Origin: an uncultured Anaerolineae bacterium
GTDB taxonomy: Bacteria; Chloroflexota; Anaerolineae; Anaerolineales; Villigracilaceae
Assembly: GCA_903822545.1 (NCBI GenBank)
Contig: CAIJPN010000146.1
Location: forward strand, 1 to 64,000
Length of the DNA stretch: 64,000 bases
Reading direction: 5' to 3'
Shown: one piece after another, positions 1 to 7,197 of the stretch
Position numbering within the stretch: position 1 is the first letter of the stretch
How the letters are laid out: every line of letters begins with the position of its first letter
Program-made: the position numbers and the translations under genes
The notes under the pieces: model-generated
Told to the model about the DNA's origin: nothing
Database searches by the model: none
What the model saw: the letters and a program-made list of their open reading frames with translations, nothing else

Positions 1-111
1 CGCACCTACCTGGAAGAATATTTCGGCAAAGGCGCGGATATCGATATTTTCTGGGGCAGCGCCCAGGAGTTCCTGAATGAACTAATGCAACTCTGGCGCA
101 GTGGAGAGTGA
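1..111 (+). CDS. C-terminal fragment of an unidentified protein
   Basis: An open frame runs in from the left edge and gives 36 residues before a TGA at 109-111. The visible tail is acidic and aromatic (it includes ADIDIFWGSAQEF) and has no motif I can assign. The stop lies only 3 bases before the ATG of the STAND ATPase gene, so the two are almost certainly co-transcribed and possibly translationally coupled. STAND ATPases of this kind are often encoded beside an effector or sensor protein, so this may be the partner. That is inference from position, and the function cannot be read from the fragment. Confidence 0.6.
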   Translation, partial: RTYLEEYFGKGADIDIFWGSAQEFLNELMQLWRSGE

Positions 112-114
112 CCC

Positions 115-3100
115 ATGACAACTAACCCCTATGTTGGCCCCCGCTCCTTTAAAACCGGCGAAGCCCTGCATGGGCGCGACTGGGAAATCAGCACCCTGCT
201 CGATTTGCTGATCGCCGAGCGGATTGTGTTGATGCACTCCCCTTCTGGCGCAGGGAAAACATCCCTGCTGCGCGCCGGGCTGCTGCCGCAGTTGCGCAAG
301 GAAAACTTCAACATCCTGCCGATGATTCGCGTAAATCTGGATCCACCCCCCGGCGCTGAAACTGCCAACCGCTATATTCTCTCCACCCTGCTCTCGCTGG
401 AAGAGGGCCAGCCGCCCGAAAAGCGTTTCTCTATCTCCAGGCTGGTCACACTCAGCCTGGATTCTTACCTTGACGAGCGCCTGGCAGCCAGCCCTGACAC
501 AGGCGACCCCATCCTGGTGTTTGACCAGTTCGAGGAGATTTTGACTGTTTCGGCGTCTGACCGTGAAGGGAAACATGCCTTCTTTGCCCAGTTGGGCGAA
601 GCCTTGCGTAACAAGAAGCGCTGGGCGCTTTTTTCGATGCGAGAAGATTACCTGGGAGCGATCTCAACTTATTCACGCGCCATCCCCAACCGGCTGGCAA
701 CCCGTTTTCGCCTGGATTTGCTGGGTGAGAAGGCTGCCATCCAGGCCATGCGCGAACCGGCCAGGGCACTTGGGGTAGACTTCACCCCCAGCGCTGCTCA
801 AAAGCTGGTGGATGACCTGCGCCGGGTTAAGGTGCAGCTGCCCGATGGCAGCATGGAGTCGCAGCCCGGGCCATACGTCGAGCCGGTACAACTCCAGGTG
901 GTTTGCTTCCGCCTGTGGGAAGGCAAAGCCCCCGACGACATGGACATCGACGAGCACGATCTGGCCAGCGTGGGGGATGTCAACCAATCCCTGGCAGAAT
1001 ACTACGCCTTGAGCGTTTCACGCGTGGCCCAGGCCAGTGACGTATCGGAGCGCAGCATCCGCGAGTGGTTCGAGCACAAGTTGATTACCCCAGACGGCAT
1101 CCGCGGGCAGGTGCGCATGGGCGCAGAGTTGAGCGATGGCCTGCCCAACCCGGCTGTGCGCAAACTGGAGGATGCCCACATCATCCGCGCCGAGCAGCGC
1201 GCCGGGCAGTCCTGGTACGAACTCTCGCATGACCGGTTGATCGAGCCGGTGCGCGCCGATAACCGAGGATGGTTTAGTGTGCATTTGAGCCTGTTCCAGC
1301 AGCAGGCGGTGCTGTGGAGCCAGCAGGGTAAGTCTGATGGGCTGCTGCTGCGCGGCAAGGAGTTGGAAAAAGCCGAAGACGAAACCAAATCACTCACTAT
1401 GACCGCTGATGAACAGGCTTTCCTGGAAGCCTGCCGCAAACTGCGTGAGCGCGAACAGCGTGACCGCCGCCAGCGGCAGTTCATCATCGCCGGGCTGGTG
1501 GCTTCGCTGGTGCTGCTGGTGGTGGCCATTTTCTTTGGCTTCAGCGCCAACGCCGCCACCCAGGATGCGAAAGAAAAAGCAGCAGTGGCGCAAACCTCGC
1601 AGGCTGATGCAGAAGTGGCCAAATCGGAGGCTGAATCGGCCAAATCCACCGCCGTTTCCAACGAAAAGGATGCCCAGCTACAGAAAGCCAATGCGGAAAC
1701 CGCCTCCCGTCGGGCGCTCTCGGGCCAGTTGGCGCTGGCCTCGATAAGTGTTTTGGAACAGTATCCCCAGCGCGCCCAGCTGCTCGCGCTGGAGGCGTTA
1801 CAGGTTAACCTGGATGCCAGGGAACCCACCACTGCCATTGCCGAAGAAGCCTTGCGCGCCGCCAACGCAAAAGTTAATGGTTACGGCCTGCCCGGCTTTT
1901 CGCGGGAAGTCTCCTTCCTGGAATTTACACGGGATAACCAGTGGTTGATGGCTGGCTCCTGGTATTCGGGGGAGTTCCATGCCTGGAATATCGCTGAAAT
2001 GAACCAGCCGGGGTATCGCTTCTTCCAAGCCATCGTTCCTCCTCCCTTGGAAGGGGAAACAATCCATTATTTCAGCGACCAACAAACCTGGTTCGTGGTT
2101 GACCGGGGCATTGACACGCACTTGTGGCAAATGTCCACGCTGAAGGCTGGCGCGGAACCACTGGTTTTCGAGGGCAGCGTGATTTTCCTGGCAGATGACC
2201 AGGCACTATTGGAACAAAAACCAGACCAAACCGTCCTGTGGCGTTTTAATTCGCAAAAAATGCCCGAAAAAACACCTTTTGTTCTGGATGGAAAATACAC
2301 AAACATCCAACCCGACCTGACCACTGTCATTACCACTACTGTGGATGGGCAGGTATTGGCCTGGGATACAACCAAAACCCCGCCCCAAAGCAGTTCTTTC
2401 AAAGGCCAACCCACACCCGCCAGCCCGGAATCGGGTCAACAGGCATCTTCGCCAACTGAAGTTCCCCTGGCTGATGTGTGGGAATCGATTCCCCGCAGGG
2501 GCTTCGAAGACCCATCGGTGATCAGCGCCACCAGTTCCGACCAGCAGTGGCACGCTGAAGGGGCGTATGGCGGTTCCCTGCGCCTGTGGAACCTGGTCGA
2601 AGAGCAAAAATTCCAGGTTGGCGAGGATGTTTCCAGGTTGGAATTCAGCGCAGATGGAAAATGGATGATTTCTGGCGCGAATCTATGGCAATTGAAGGAC
2701 GGTTTGCCGGTTGGGTTACCAATCGAGTATTCACCGGTAGCGGTTTATGATGCTGTCTTCAGCCCGGATGGCCGCTGGTTGCTTTACATGGGATCTGGCA
2801 TGCAATTGCTCGATCTCAGCCAGCCTATTGGGAATCTTGCAAGCAGTTCACTTTTTATTGATCTGACTCTTTTGGGGCCGGACAAGGCGTGGTATCTCGT
2901 TTTCAGCCCGGGCAGTCGCTGGCTGGTGGCAAGCGGCGGCGAAAACACAGGATTGTGGAACCTTGACGAGCCTCAGACTGGCCCGGTTGTGCTGCCTGAA
3001 AAGTCATTATCAGATGTGGCCTTTACCCCCGGCGATGAATACATTGTCGGGCTGAAAACATCCATCGGTCCAAATTATTGGGATAAAAATGCTCCCCCAA

Positions 3101-4362
3101 TCGGCTCTGATGTTTGGATCTGGGAGGTTTCCCCTCAATCTTCTCAGGTCACCCAAATTGGAGAGCTCAAGATTGACCTGCCAGCGCAGGTCAGTGCCAA
3201 TGGAATCTGGCTTATTGCCCAAAAAGGCGGGGTAAACAGTGATGGATACTATCAGGCAAATGCGGATGGTGAGTTATGGGATTTGCGCTGCGTTATCCAA
3301 AACACACCCTGCGATCCATTCCCAATCACTGGAATAGCCGAGCCTCCCGATACATCTGGTGGCCTTGCGCTTGAATTCAGCCCCGACTCTCGTTACCTTA
3401 CCAGTTATCTACCTTACAATTGGTCTACCCCCAGCCCGTTTCGCATCCTGGATTTACAGGAAGCCAGCGGCCAAAACAAGGTTGCCCCCAGGCTGGTTTA
3501 TGATGCCACTGCAAAGTATCTTTCTGCCATGCCCATCTGGAATACCGTTCAAAAAATCACCAGGATGATATATCTTTTTGGGGGTGGAGGCGGCGGTGGT
3601 GGTGGTGAACCGGGCAGCTATAAAGTGGATTATGGTATCCAGCTATTCGAACCATCTGCTGAGACAACCTCCCTGCAATCCCTGATTTTGCGCGGGCACG
3701 AAGAACCTGTTGACACCAGACTAACCAGTCCAAGCGGGCGCTGGACAGTTACCATTTCGCAGGATAGTGTCAAATTATGGGACTTGACCACACTTCAGGA
3801 TGATCCTTTCGCTGCCCCGGTAAACCTGCCCCTGGAATATTCCTCGAGTAATTTCGGGTTTAGCATGGATGAGCGCTGGCTGGTTTTTCTGATAAGCCAA
3901 ACGGATAGCGATCTATCGCGGCTTGTATTTGTGCCCCTGCAACTGGATACCCTGATGACCCAGGCCTGCCAATCGGTTGGGCGCAATTTCATCATCAACG
4001 AGTGGCAGCGCTACTTCCAGGGCGCACTTTACCATGAAACTTGCGCAAACCTGCCTGAGCATCAATCCGTACAAATCTTACTGCAACCCACCCCCACCGC
4101 CACAGTCCCCGCACCCACGGCAACGACTGCCAGCGATAATGGATTCACATCCACCCCAGGGCCTACCGCCACCCCAACACTGGAGCCGGGCTCCGTAATG
4201 GTTACCTACACCGTCAAAAATGGCGATACCCTGATTTCGATTGCCAACCGTTTGAACACCGACCTGGATACGCTTATGCGCGAGAACAACATCACCAACC
4301 CAGACCTGATTGCCATTGGACAGGTAATTATCCATAAGGCCACTGTCACTCCAACGCCATAG
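115..4362 (+). CDS. nSTAND-type ATPase with a transmembrane helix, propeller-like repeats and C-terminal LysM domain
   Basis: The protein has 1415 residues. The N-terminus (NPYVGPRSF, then a HGRD-type box) is typical of the nSTAND1 branch of STAND NTPases. The P-loop is at about residues 43-50 (GAGKT core) and Walker B at about 133-141 (ILVFDQFEE). A hydrophobic helix at about 457-477 is followed by an Ala/Gln/Lys-rich coiled coil to about 560, then degenerate WD40-like repeats (WNL, LWDL, FSPDGRWL motifs) over about 600-1290. There is a glycine run near 1155. A Pro/Thr linker leads to a LysM domain at about 1362-1405 (YTVKNGDTLISIA). STAND proteins act as ligand-gated switches. If the helix crosses the membrane once, the ATPase is cytoplasmic while propeller and LysM face the cell wall. 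The start follows the previous stop by 3 bases. The ligand is unknown. Confidence 0.85.
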   Translation: MTTNPYVGPRSFKTGEALHGRDWEISTLLDLLIAERIVLMHSPSGAGKTSLLRAGLLPQLRKENFNILPMIRVNLDPPPGAETANRYILSTLLSLEEGQPPEKRFSISRLVTLSLDSYLDERLAASPDTGDPILVFDQFEEILTVSASDREGKHAFFAQLGEALRNKKRWALFSMREDYLGAISTYSRAIPNRLATRFRLDLLGEKAAIQAMREPARALGVDFTPSAAQKLVDDLRRVKVQLPDGSMESQPGPYVEPVQLQVVCFRLWEGKAPDDMDIDEHDLASVGDVNQSLAEYYALSVSRVAQASDVSERSIREWFEHKLITPDGIRGQVRMGAELSDGLPNPAVRKLEDAHIIRAEQRAGQSWYELSHDRLIEPVRADNRGWFSVHLSLFQQQAVLWSQQGKSDGLLLRGKELEKAEDETKSLTMTADEQAFLEACRKLREREQRDRRQRQFIIAGLVASLVLLVVAIFFGFSANAATQDAKEKAAVAQTSQADAEVAKSEAESAKSTAVSNEKDAQLQKANAETASRRALSGQLALASISVLEQYPQRAQLLALEALQVNLDAREPTTAIAEEALRAANAKVNGYGLPGFSREVSFLEFTRDNQWLMAGSWYSGEFHAWNIAEMNQPGYRFFQAIVPPPLEGETIHYFSDQQTWFVVDRGIDTHLWQMSTLKAGAEPLVFEGSVIFLADDQALLEQKPDQTVLWRFNSQKMPEKTPFVLDGKYTNIQPDLTTVITTTVDGQVLAWDTTKTPPQSSSFKGQPTPASPESGQQASSPTEVPLADVWESIPRRGFEDPSVISATSSDQQWHAEGAYGGSLRLWNLVEEQKFQVGEDVSRLEFSADGKWMISGANLWQLKDGLPVGLPIEYSPVAVYDAVFSPDGRWLLYMGSGMQLLDLSQPIGNLASSSLFIDLTLLGPDKAWYLVFSPGSRWLVASGGENTGLWNLDEPQTGPVVLPEKSLSDVAFTPGDEYIVGLKTSIGPNYWDKNAPPIGSDVWIWEVSPQSSQVTQIGELKIDLPAQVSANGIWLIAQKGGVNSDGYYQANADGELWDLRCVIQNTPCDPFPITGIAEPPDTSGGLALEFSPDSRYLTSYLPYNWSTPSPFRILDLQEASGQNKVAPRLVYDATAKYLSAMPIWNTVQKITRMIYLFGGGGGGGGGEPGSYKVDYGIQLFEPSAETTSLQSLILRGHEEPVDTRLTSPSGRWTVTISQDSVKLWDLTTLQDDPFAAPVNLPLEYSSSNFGFSMDERWLVFLISQTDSDLSRLVFVPLQLDTLMTQACQSVGRNFIINEWQRYFQGALYHETCANLPEHQSVQILLQPTPTATVPAPTATTASDNGFTSTPGPTATPTLEPGSVMVTYTVKNGDTLISIANRLNTDLDTLMRENNITNPDLIAIGQVIIHKATVTPTP

Positions 4363-4487
4363 TTGTTCAGTGGCGTCCCGGATTTTCGAAGCCTGGAAGC
4401 CATATGCTATAATTTGAGTCTGTGAGTCGCGAAATGCCAGGCAAAAGACAATTAATGCTTTTGGGGTGGCTGCTTTCTCAAAATAAT

Positions 4488-4537
4488 ATCGGTGCAAATC
4501 GGTGCAACACATCTATTTTGGATGGTTTTTTTGCACC
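4488..4537. repeat. Iteron-like GGTGCAA sites (two direct, one inverted)
   Basis: GGTGCAA occurs at 4491-4497 and 4501-4507 as part of an exact 10-bp tandem repeat, and inverted (TTGCACC) at 4531-4537. They lie 80-125 bp from the tRNA fragment. Clusters of short direct and inverted sites at this distance are typical of arm-type binding sites for tyrosine recombinases or excisionases. That role is inferred from position only. Confidence 0.45.
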
Positions 4538-4613
4538 AAATGGACTAAAATACCCCCATATATGGCGTGTCTGGACGAAATACCCGCCAGATATACGGCA
4601 TGGACGCTGGATG

Positions 4614-4661
4614 TTCTGACTTCGGATCAGTAGGTTGCGGGTTCGAGTCCTGCCTGGGGCG
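4614..4661 (+). tRNA. 3' fragment of tRNA-Arg(TCG), probable attachment-site remnant
   Basis: The 3' half of a tRNA is readable. It has an anticodon stem CTGA/TCAG (4616-4619, 4627-4630), a seven-base loop with anticodon TCG at 4622-4624, and a five-base variable region. The T-arm is GCGGG / TTCGAGT / CCTGC (4637-4653). A 3' acceptor strand CTGGGGC and discriminator G (4654-4661) follow. The matching 5' acceptor strand GCCCCAG and a D-arm are absent upstream, so this cannot make a tRNA. Such displaced 3' ends arise when an integrative element inserts into a tRNA gene and restores it at the other end. The orientation predicts an intact tRNA-Arg on the plus strand to the left of the window. Confidence 0.7.
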
Positions 4662-4744
4662 AAAGGCCCCCACGTTGATTATTTTCGAGCTATACTGTGT
4701 TTTTTGTCAGCGAAATCGGCCTATCAAAAGGCCAGGAGAATTTA

Positions 4745-5032
4745 ATGTCAACCTTTACTTATTGGATAGCACTCGAAATTCAAGGCGCGGGGCGGGTGGC
4801 CAGTTATTTCACAAATTCTGCCCCGCCGCATATCGGTGAAACCATCAACCTGACTTACGTTGCGCGTCATGCCGATAATCCCAACAAAATCGATCTTAAG
4901 AAGTTGTATCGGGTCATCAATGTTATTCATTGCCCTCAGGATTATGGCAAAATTCCCAATGAAGATGTGCCGCAATCCCGGTTAAACTTTGTTAAGATCC
5001 TTCTTGAGCAGATGGATGCGGCTGTCAGTTAG
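4745..5032 (+). CDS. Small conserved-looking protein of unknown function
   Basis: The protein has 95 residues and starts at an ATG preceded by AGGAG at about 4734-4738, a good ribosome-binding site. The sequence (MSTFTYWIALEIQ..., ending LEQMDAAVS) is mixed charged and aliphatic, with no signal peptide, membrane helix or cysteine cluster. It resembles a small soluble alpha/beta protein. It sits alone between the tRNA scar and a strong terminator at 5052-5091, so it is probably monocistronic. I do not recognise a family. Confidence 0.55.
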   Translation: MSTFTYWIALEIQGAGRVASYFTNSAPPHIGETINLTYVARHADNPNKIDLKKLYRVINVIHCPQDYGKIPNEDVPQSRLNFVKILLEQMDAAVS

Positions 5033-5051
5033 TTGGATTTGAATAGCCTCG

Positions 5052-5091
5052 AACCAAAAACGAGACCCAGATGTGTGTCTCGTTTTTGGTT
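5052..5091 (+). terminator. Rho-independent terminator after the small protein gene
   Basis: Perfect 15-bp inverted repeat (AACCAAAAACGAGAC at 5052-5066 and its complement at 5077-5091) around a 10-base loop, 20 bases after the stop. The descending arm carries the T-run (CGTTTTTGGTT), so it could work in either direction. Confidence 0.8.
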
Positions 5092-5166
5092 TCCTGCCAG
5101 GTTGGATTGGGGAAACTGTCGTAGCCAGCCATAATAACTTAACCATAAATCGTGTATAGTTGGAGT

Positions 5167-5610
5167 ATGTCATCCACCGCCGATTTTCTCCAGCGCCTGT
5201 GCCGGTTTATTGAATCTGAGTCGGATGCCCAGCGTTATGCGTTGGAGCGTCAGTGGGCGCGCACGCTGGGGGAGCAGGTTTCCATAAGCTCGCCGATTGA
5301 AGGTCTGCGCGTGGTTGGGTTTGAAAAAAATATCCCCGGCTGGTTGGCGATAGCAATCACGACCGCTTCCGCGAAGGCGATGCTGAACACTGCGGAAGAT
5401 TCCCGGCTTGGGCGCAGCACCATCCTGCCGTTCTTGCAGGGATCCATCACTCCAAAAAAAGGAAGTACCCACAATGACCAACGCGAACCAAGATATTCAA
5501 CGTTACCGGCAAAACCTGCAAAAGGAAGTGGATGGCGCAGCGCTCTATGCCGTGCTTGCGCAGAAGGAAACACGCCCGGAGATGCAAACCGTCTTCCAGC
5601 GGCTGTCTGA
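5167..5610 (+). pseudogene. Probable truncated gene: N-terminal fragment, possibly of a large ATPase/helicase
   Basis: A frame opening at ATG 5167 encodes a protein-like stretch for about 90-100 residues (MSSTADFLQRLCRF..., containing PIEGLRVVGFEK). It then becomes Lys/Pro/Arg-rich and low in sense while overlapping the start of the next gene (5474). The N-terminal part reminds me of the first segment of long AAA/DNA2-type helicases in Chloroflexota, but this is recollection of style, not a match I can verify. The best explanation is a remnant left by deletion between the tRNA scar and the VIT gene. A short genuine gene or a fortuitous frame are alternatives. Confidence 0.35.
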
Positions 5611-6601
5611 AAGCGAACAGCGTCATGCCCAATTTTGGCGGACCAAACTTGCCGAGGCTGGCGCCACCCTGCCGGAACCCCAGCCCACCTGGCAGACGCG
5701 CACCCTGATCTGGCTGGCGCGCCGTTTTGGGCCGCAGTTTGTCCTGCCCACAGTGACCAGCCACGAAAACGCCGATAGCGGCTCTTATGCCAACCAGCCC
5801 GAAGCGGAAGCGGCGGCCATGTCAGCGGAGGAGCAGTCGCATGCCCGGTTGCTCTCCGCGGCCAGCAGCGGCGGCGGGGTTTCCGGCAGCATTGTTGCTG
5901 AAACCGAGGGGCGGCATCGCTCCGCGGGCGGCAATGCGCTGCGCGCGGCGGTCTTGGGCGCCAATGATGGCCTGGTTTCCAACCTGAGCCTGGTCATGGG
6001 CGTCGCCGGGGCGGAGTTGGCCGGTCAGGGCATTCTCATCACCGGCCTGGCCGGGCTGTTGGCTGGAGCCGGTTCGATGGCCCTGGGCGAATGGCTTTCG
6101 GTGCAAAGCTCACGCGAGTTGTACGAGCGTCAGATCGGCATCGAAAAAGAAGAACTGGAAGCTAATCCCGAAGAGGAAATCGAAGAACTGGCCCTGATCT
6201 ACCAGGCCAAGGGCCTGCCCGAAGCGCGCGCCCGCGACCTGTCGCGCAGCCTGCTGGCCAACAAAGCCACCGCCCTGGACACCCTGGCGCGTGAAGAATT
6301 GGGCATCGACCCGAATGAATTGGGCGGCTCGGCCTGGGAAGCGGCGTTTACCTCCTTCTTTTTATTTGCGGTTGGGGCGATTATCCCGGTCATTCCCTTC
6401 ATCTTTTTGAGCGGGATGATCGCTGTCTATATCAGCGTTGTCATCAGCGGCCTGGGCCTGTTTGGGATTGGCGCGGCCATCACCCTGATGACCGGGCGCA
6501 GCATTTGGTACTCTGGCACCCGCCAGGTTTTGTTTGGGCTGGCTGCCGCCGCCCTGACCTTTGGCATTGGCCGTTTGATTGGCGTTTCCATCGGCGGATA
6601 A
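5474..6601 (+). CDS. mbfA: Ferritin-like domain fused to a VIT1/CCC1 metal transporter (MbfA-like)
   Basis: The protein has 375 residues from ATG 5474, which I prefer over an upstream frame extension because the protein then begins directly with the ferritin-like helix. Residues about 8-130 form a rubrerythrin/erythrin-type four-helix domain with paired Glu/ExxH motifs (SESEQRH near 45-51 and AEEQSHARLL in the second half). From about 156 onward comes the VIT1/CCC1 domain (LGANDGLVSNLSLVMGVAGA) with several membrane helices and the acidic cytoplasmic loop NPEEEIEELA. Members of this fusion family export iron (or manganese) across the cytoplasmic membrane, the ferritin domain sensing or loading metal. 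No metal-regulated operator is obvious upstream. Confidence 0.88.
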   Translation: MTNANQDIQRYRQNLQKEVDGAALYAVLAQKETRPEMQTVFQRLSESEQRHAQFWRTKLAEAGATLPEPQPTWQTRTLIWLARRFGPQFVLPTVTSHENADSGSYANQPEAEAAAMSAEEQSHARLLSAASSGGGVSGSIVAETEGRHRSAGGNALRAAVLGANDGLVSNLSLVMGVAGAELAGQGILITGLAGLLAGAGSMALGEWLSVQSSRELYERQIGIEKEELEANPEEEIEELALIYQAKGLPEARARDLSRSLLANKATALDTLAREELGIDPNELGGSAWEAAFTSFFLFAVGAIIPVIPFIFLSGMIAVYISVVISGLGLFGIGAAITLMTGRSIWYSGTRQVLFGLAAAALTFGIGRLIGVSIGG

Positions 6602-6684
6602 ATTGACCTATTCGATGGCGCGCATCCTGCCTGACACCCTGCCCGGCGAAGTTTTGCGAGTCAAGGCTTTGCCGGACTTGCTTT

Positions 6685-6933
6685 TCATCTGGCACCACCT
6701 TGCTTCTTTATGTGGGCGAGTTTCTGGGGACGTTTAAGATGGCTTGGGACAGTTGGGTTGGCCGTTGCTGACGCGGCTTTTATATCTGCTAGCGCTACGG
6801 ATGCAGGCTTTTGACTGGAACTGGTTGTAATGCCGCGCAAACGATTTAAAATAGAAGTATCTACTTTGGCAATGTCAGATGGGTGCATTTCTGAAAACAC
6901 AGGATATCTTTCGTAAATGTAGGGGCGACCCAC
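6685..6933 (-). CDS. Doubtful small ORF, partly inside the MITE
   Basis: This minus-strand frame encodes 82 residues; its first codons lie inside the inserted element. The Ala/Ser/Lys-rich C-terminal part (SHLKRPQKLAHIKKQ) has no recognised domain and the frame has no good ribosome-binding site. If the element and one copy of its 9-bp target repeat are removed, the frame stays open upstream through the palindrome (GluSer-AspIleAlaLys), so it may be the tail of a gene split by the insertion. Evidence is thin. Confidence 0.15.
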   Translation of the reverse strand: MGRPYIYERYPVFSEMHPSDIAKVDTSILNRLRGITTSSSQKPASVALADIKAASATANPTVPSHLKRPQKLAHIKKQGGAR

Positions 6934-7046
6934 CCGGGCATAAAAATCTTCGGTTTTGGTTGGATAGCCCGGTAAAACTGTAGTTTTTTTTCTGGCATTG
7001 ACGGGTCGCCCCTACCCTGCTGGCAGGCAGGTTGAGAGATGCACCC
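6881..7046. mobile_element. MITE-like non-autonomous insertion with 12-bp inverted ends and a 9-bp target duplication
   Basis: The 166-bp element begins GGGTGCATTTCT (6881-6892) and ends with AGAGATGCACCC (7035-7046), the reverse complement with one mismatch. It is flanked by exact direct repeats ATGTCAGAT at 6872-6880 and 7047-7055, a classical target-site duplication. Inside is a second perfect 13-bp inverted repeat, GTAGGGGCGACCC (6919-6931) and its complement (7003-7015). No transposase frame fits inside. A 9-bp duplication suits several IS families, which I cannot separate here. Confidence 0.75.
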
Positions 7047-7050
7047 ATGT

Positions 7051-7090
7051 CAGATTCCACCCTGGGCGGCTCCGCCCAGGGTGGAATCTG
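7051..7090. repeat. Perfect 40-bp palindrome
   Basis: Nineteen bases (7051-7069) are followed, after CT, by their exact reverse complement (7072-7090). The core is CCACCCTGGGCGG / CCGCCCAGGGTGG. It abuts the right target duplication of the MITE. No T-run follows on the plus strand, so it is more likely a repeat unit or cruciform than a terminator. Confidence 0.75.
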
Positions 7091-7197
7091 CAAGTTTGAT
7101 AGCCACTGGTAAAAAAATAAAACATCCCGATATCAGGGTGTGTACTATCTAAAGCCAACAGTATTGCGCTCATACAATCTGAGCAAAGGATGGAATT

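Larger units (their letters stand above)
4363..4744. other. Intergenic stretch with iteron-like repeats and a tRNA scar
   Basis: No convincing gene is seen between the STAND ATPase and the next small gene. The stretch holds a tandem pair of ATCGGTGCAA (4488-4507), an inverted TTGCACC at 4531-4537, an imperfect AT-rich inverted repeat around 4558-4596, and a tRNA-Arg 3' fragment at 4614-4661. A short GGGGC/GCCCC hairpin (4656-4670) overlaps the end of the tRNA fragment but has no T-run. The arrangement resembles the end of a tRNA-integrated element. Confidence 0.6.
6602..7197. other. Repeat-rich intergenic region
   Basis: About 600 bases separate the VIT gene from the KAP NTPase. They contain a MITE-like insertion (6881-7046), a perfect 40-bp palindrome (7051-7090), and a weak minus-strand frame (6685-6933). 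No terminator for the VIT gene or strong promoter for the KAP gene is evident. Confidence 0.7.

Noticed and set aside
3577-3610. Contingency repeat in the STAND gene
   Set aside because: The glycine run is coded by mixed GGT/GGC/GGA codons; changes by three bases would keep the frame, so it is more likely a flexible linker.
4595-4661. A complete tRNA-Arg gene
   Set aside because: The 5' acceptor strand and D-arm are missing in the 250 bases upstream, so only a fragment is present.
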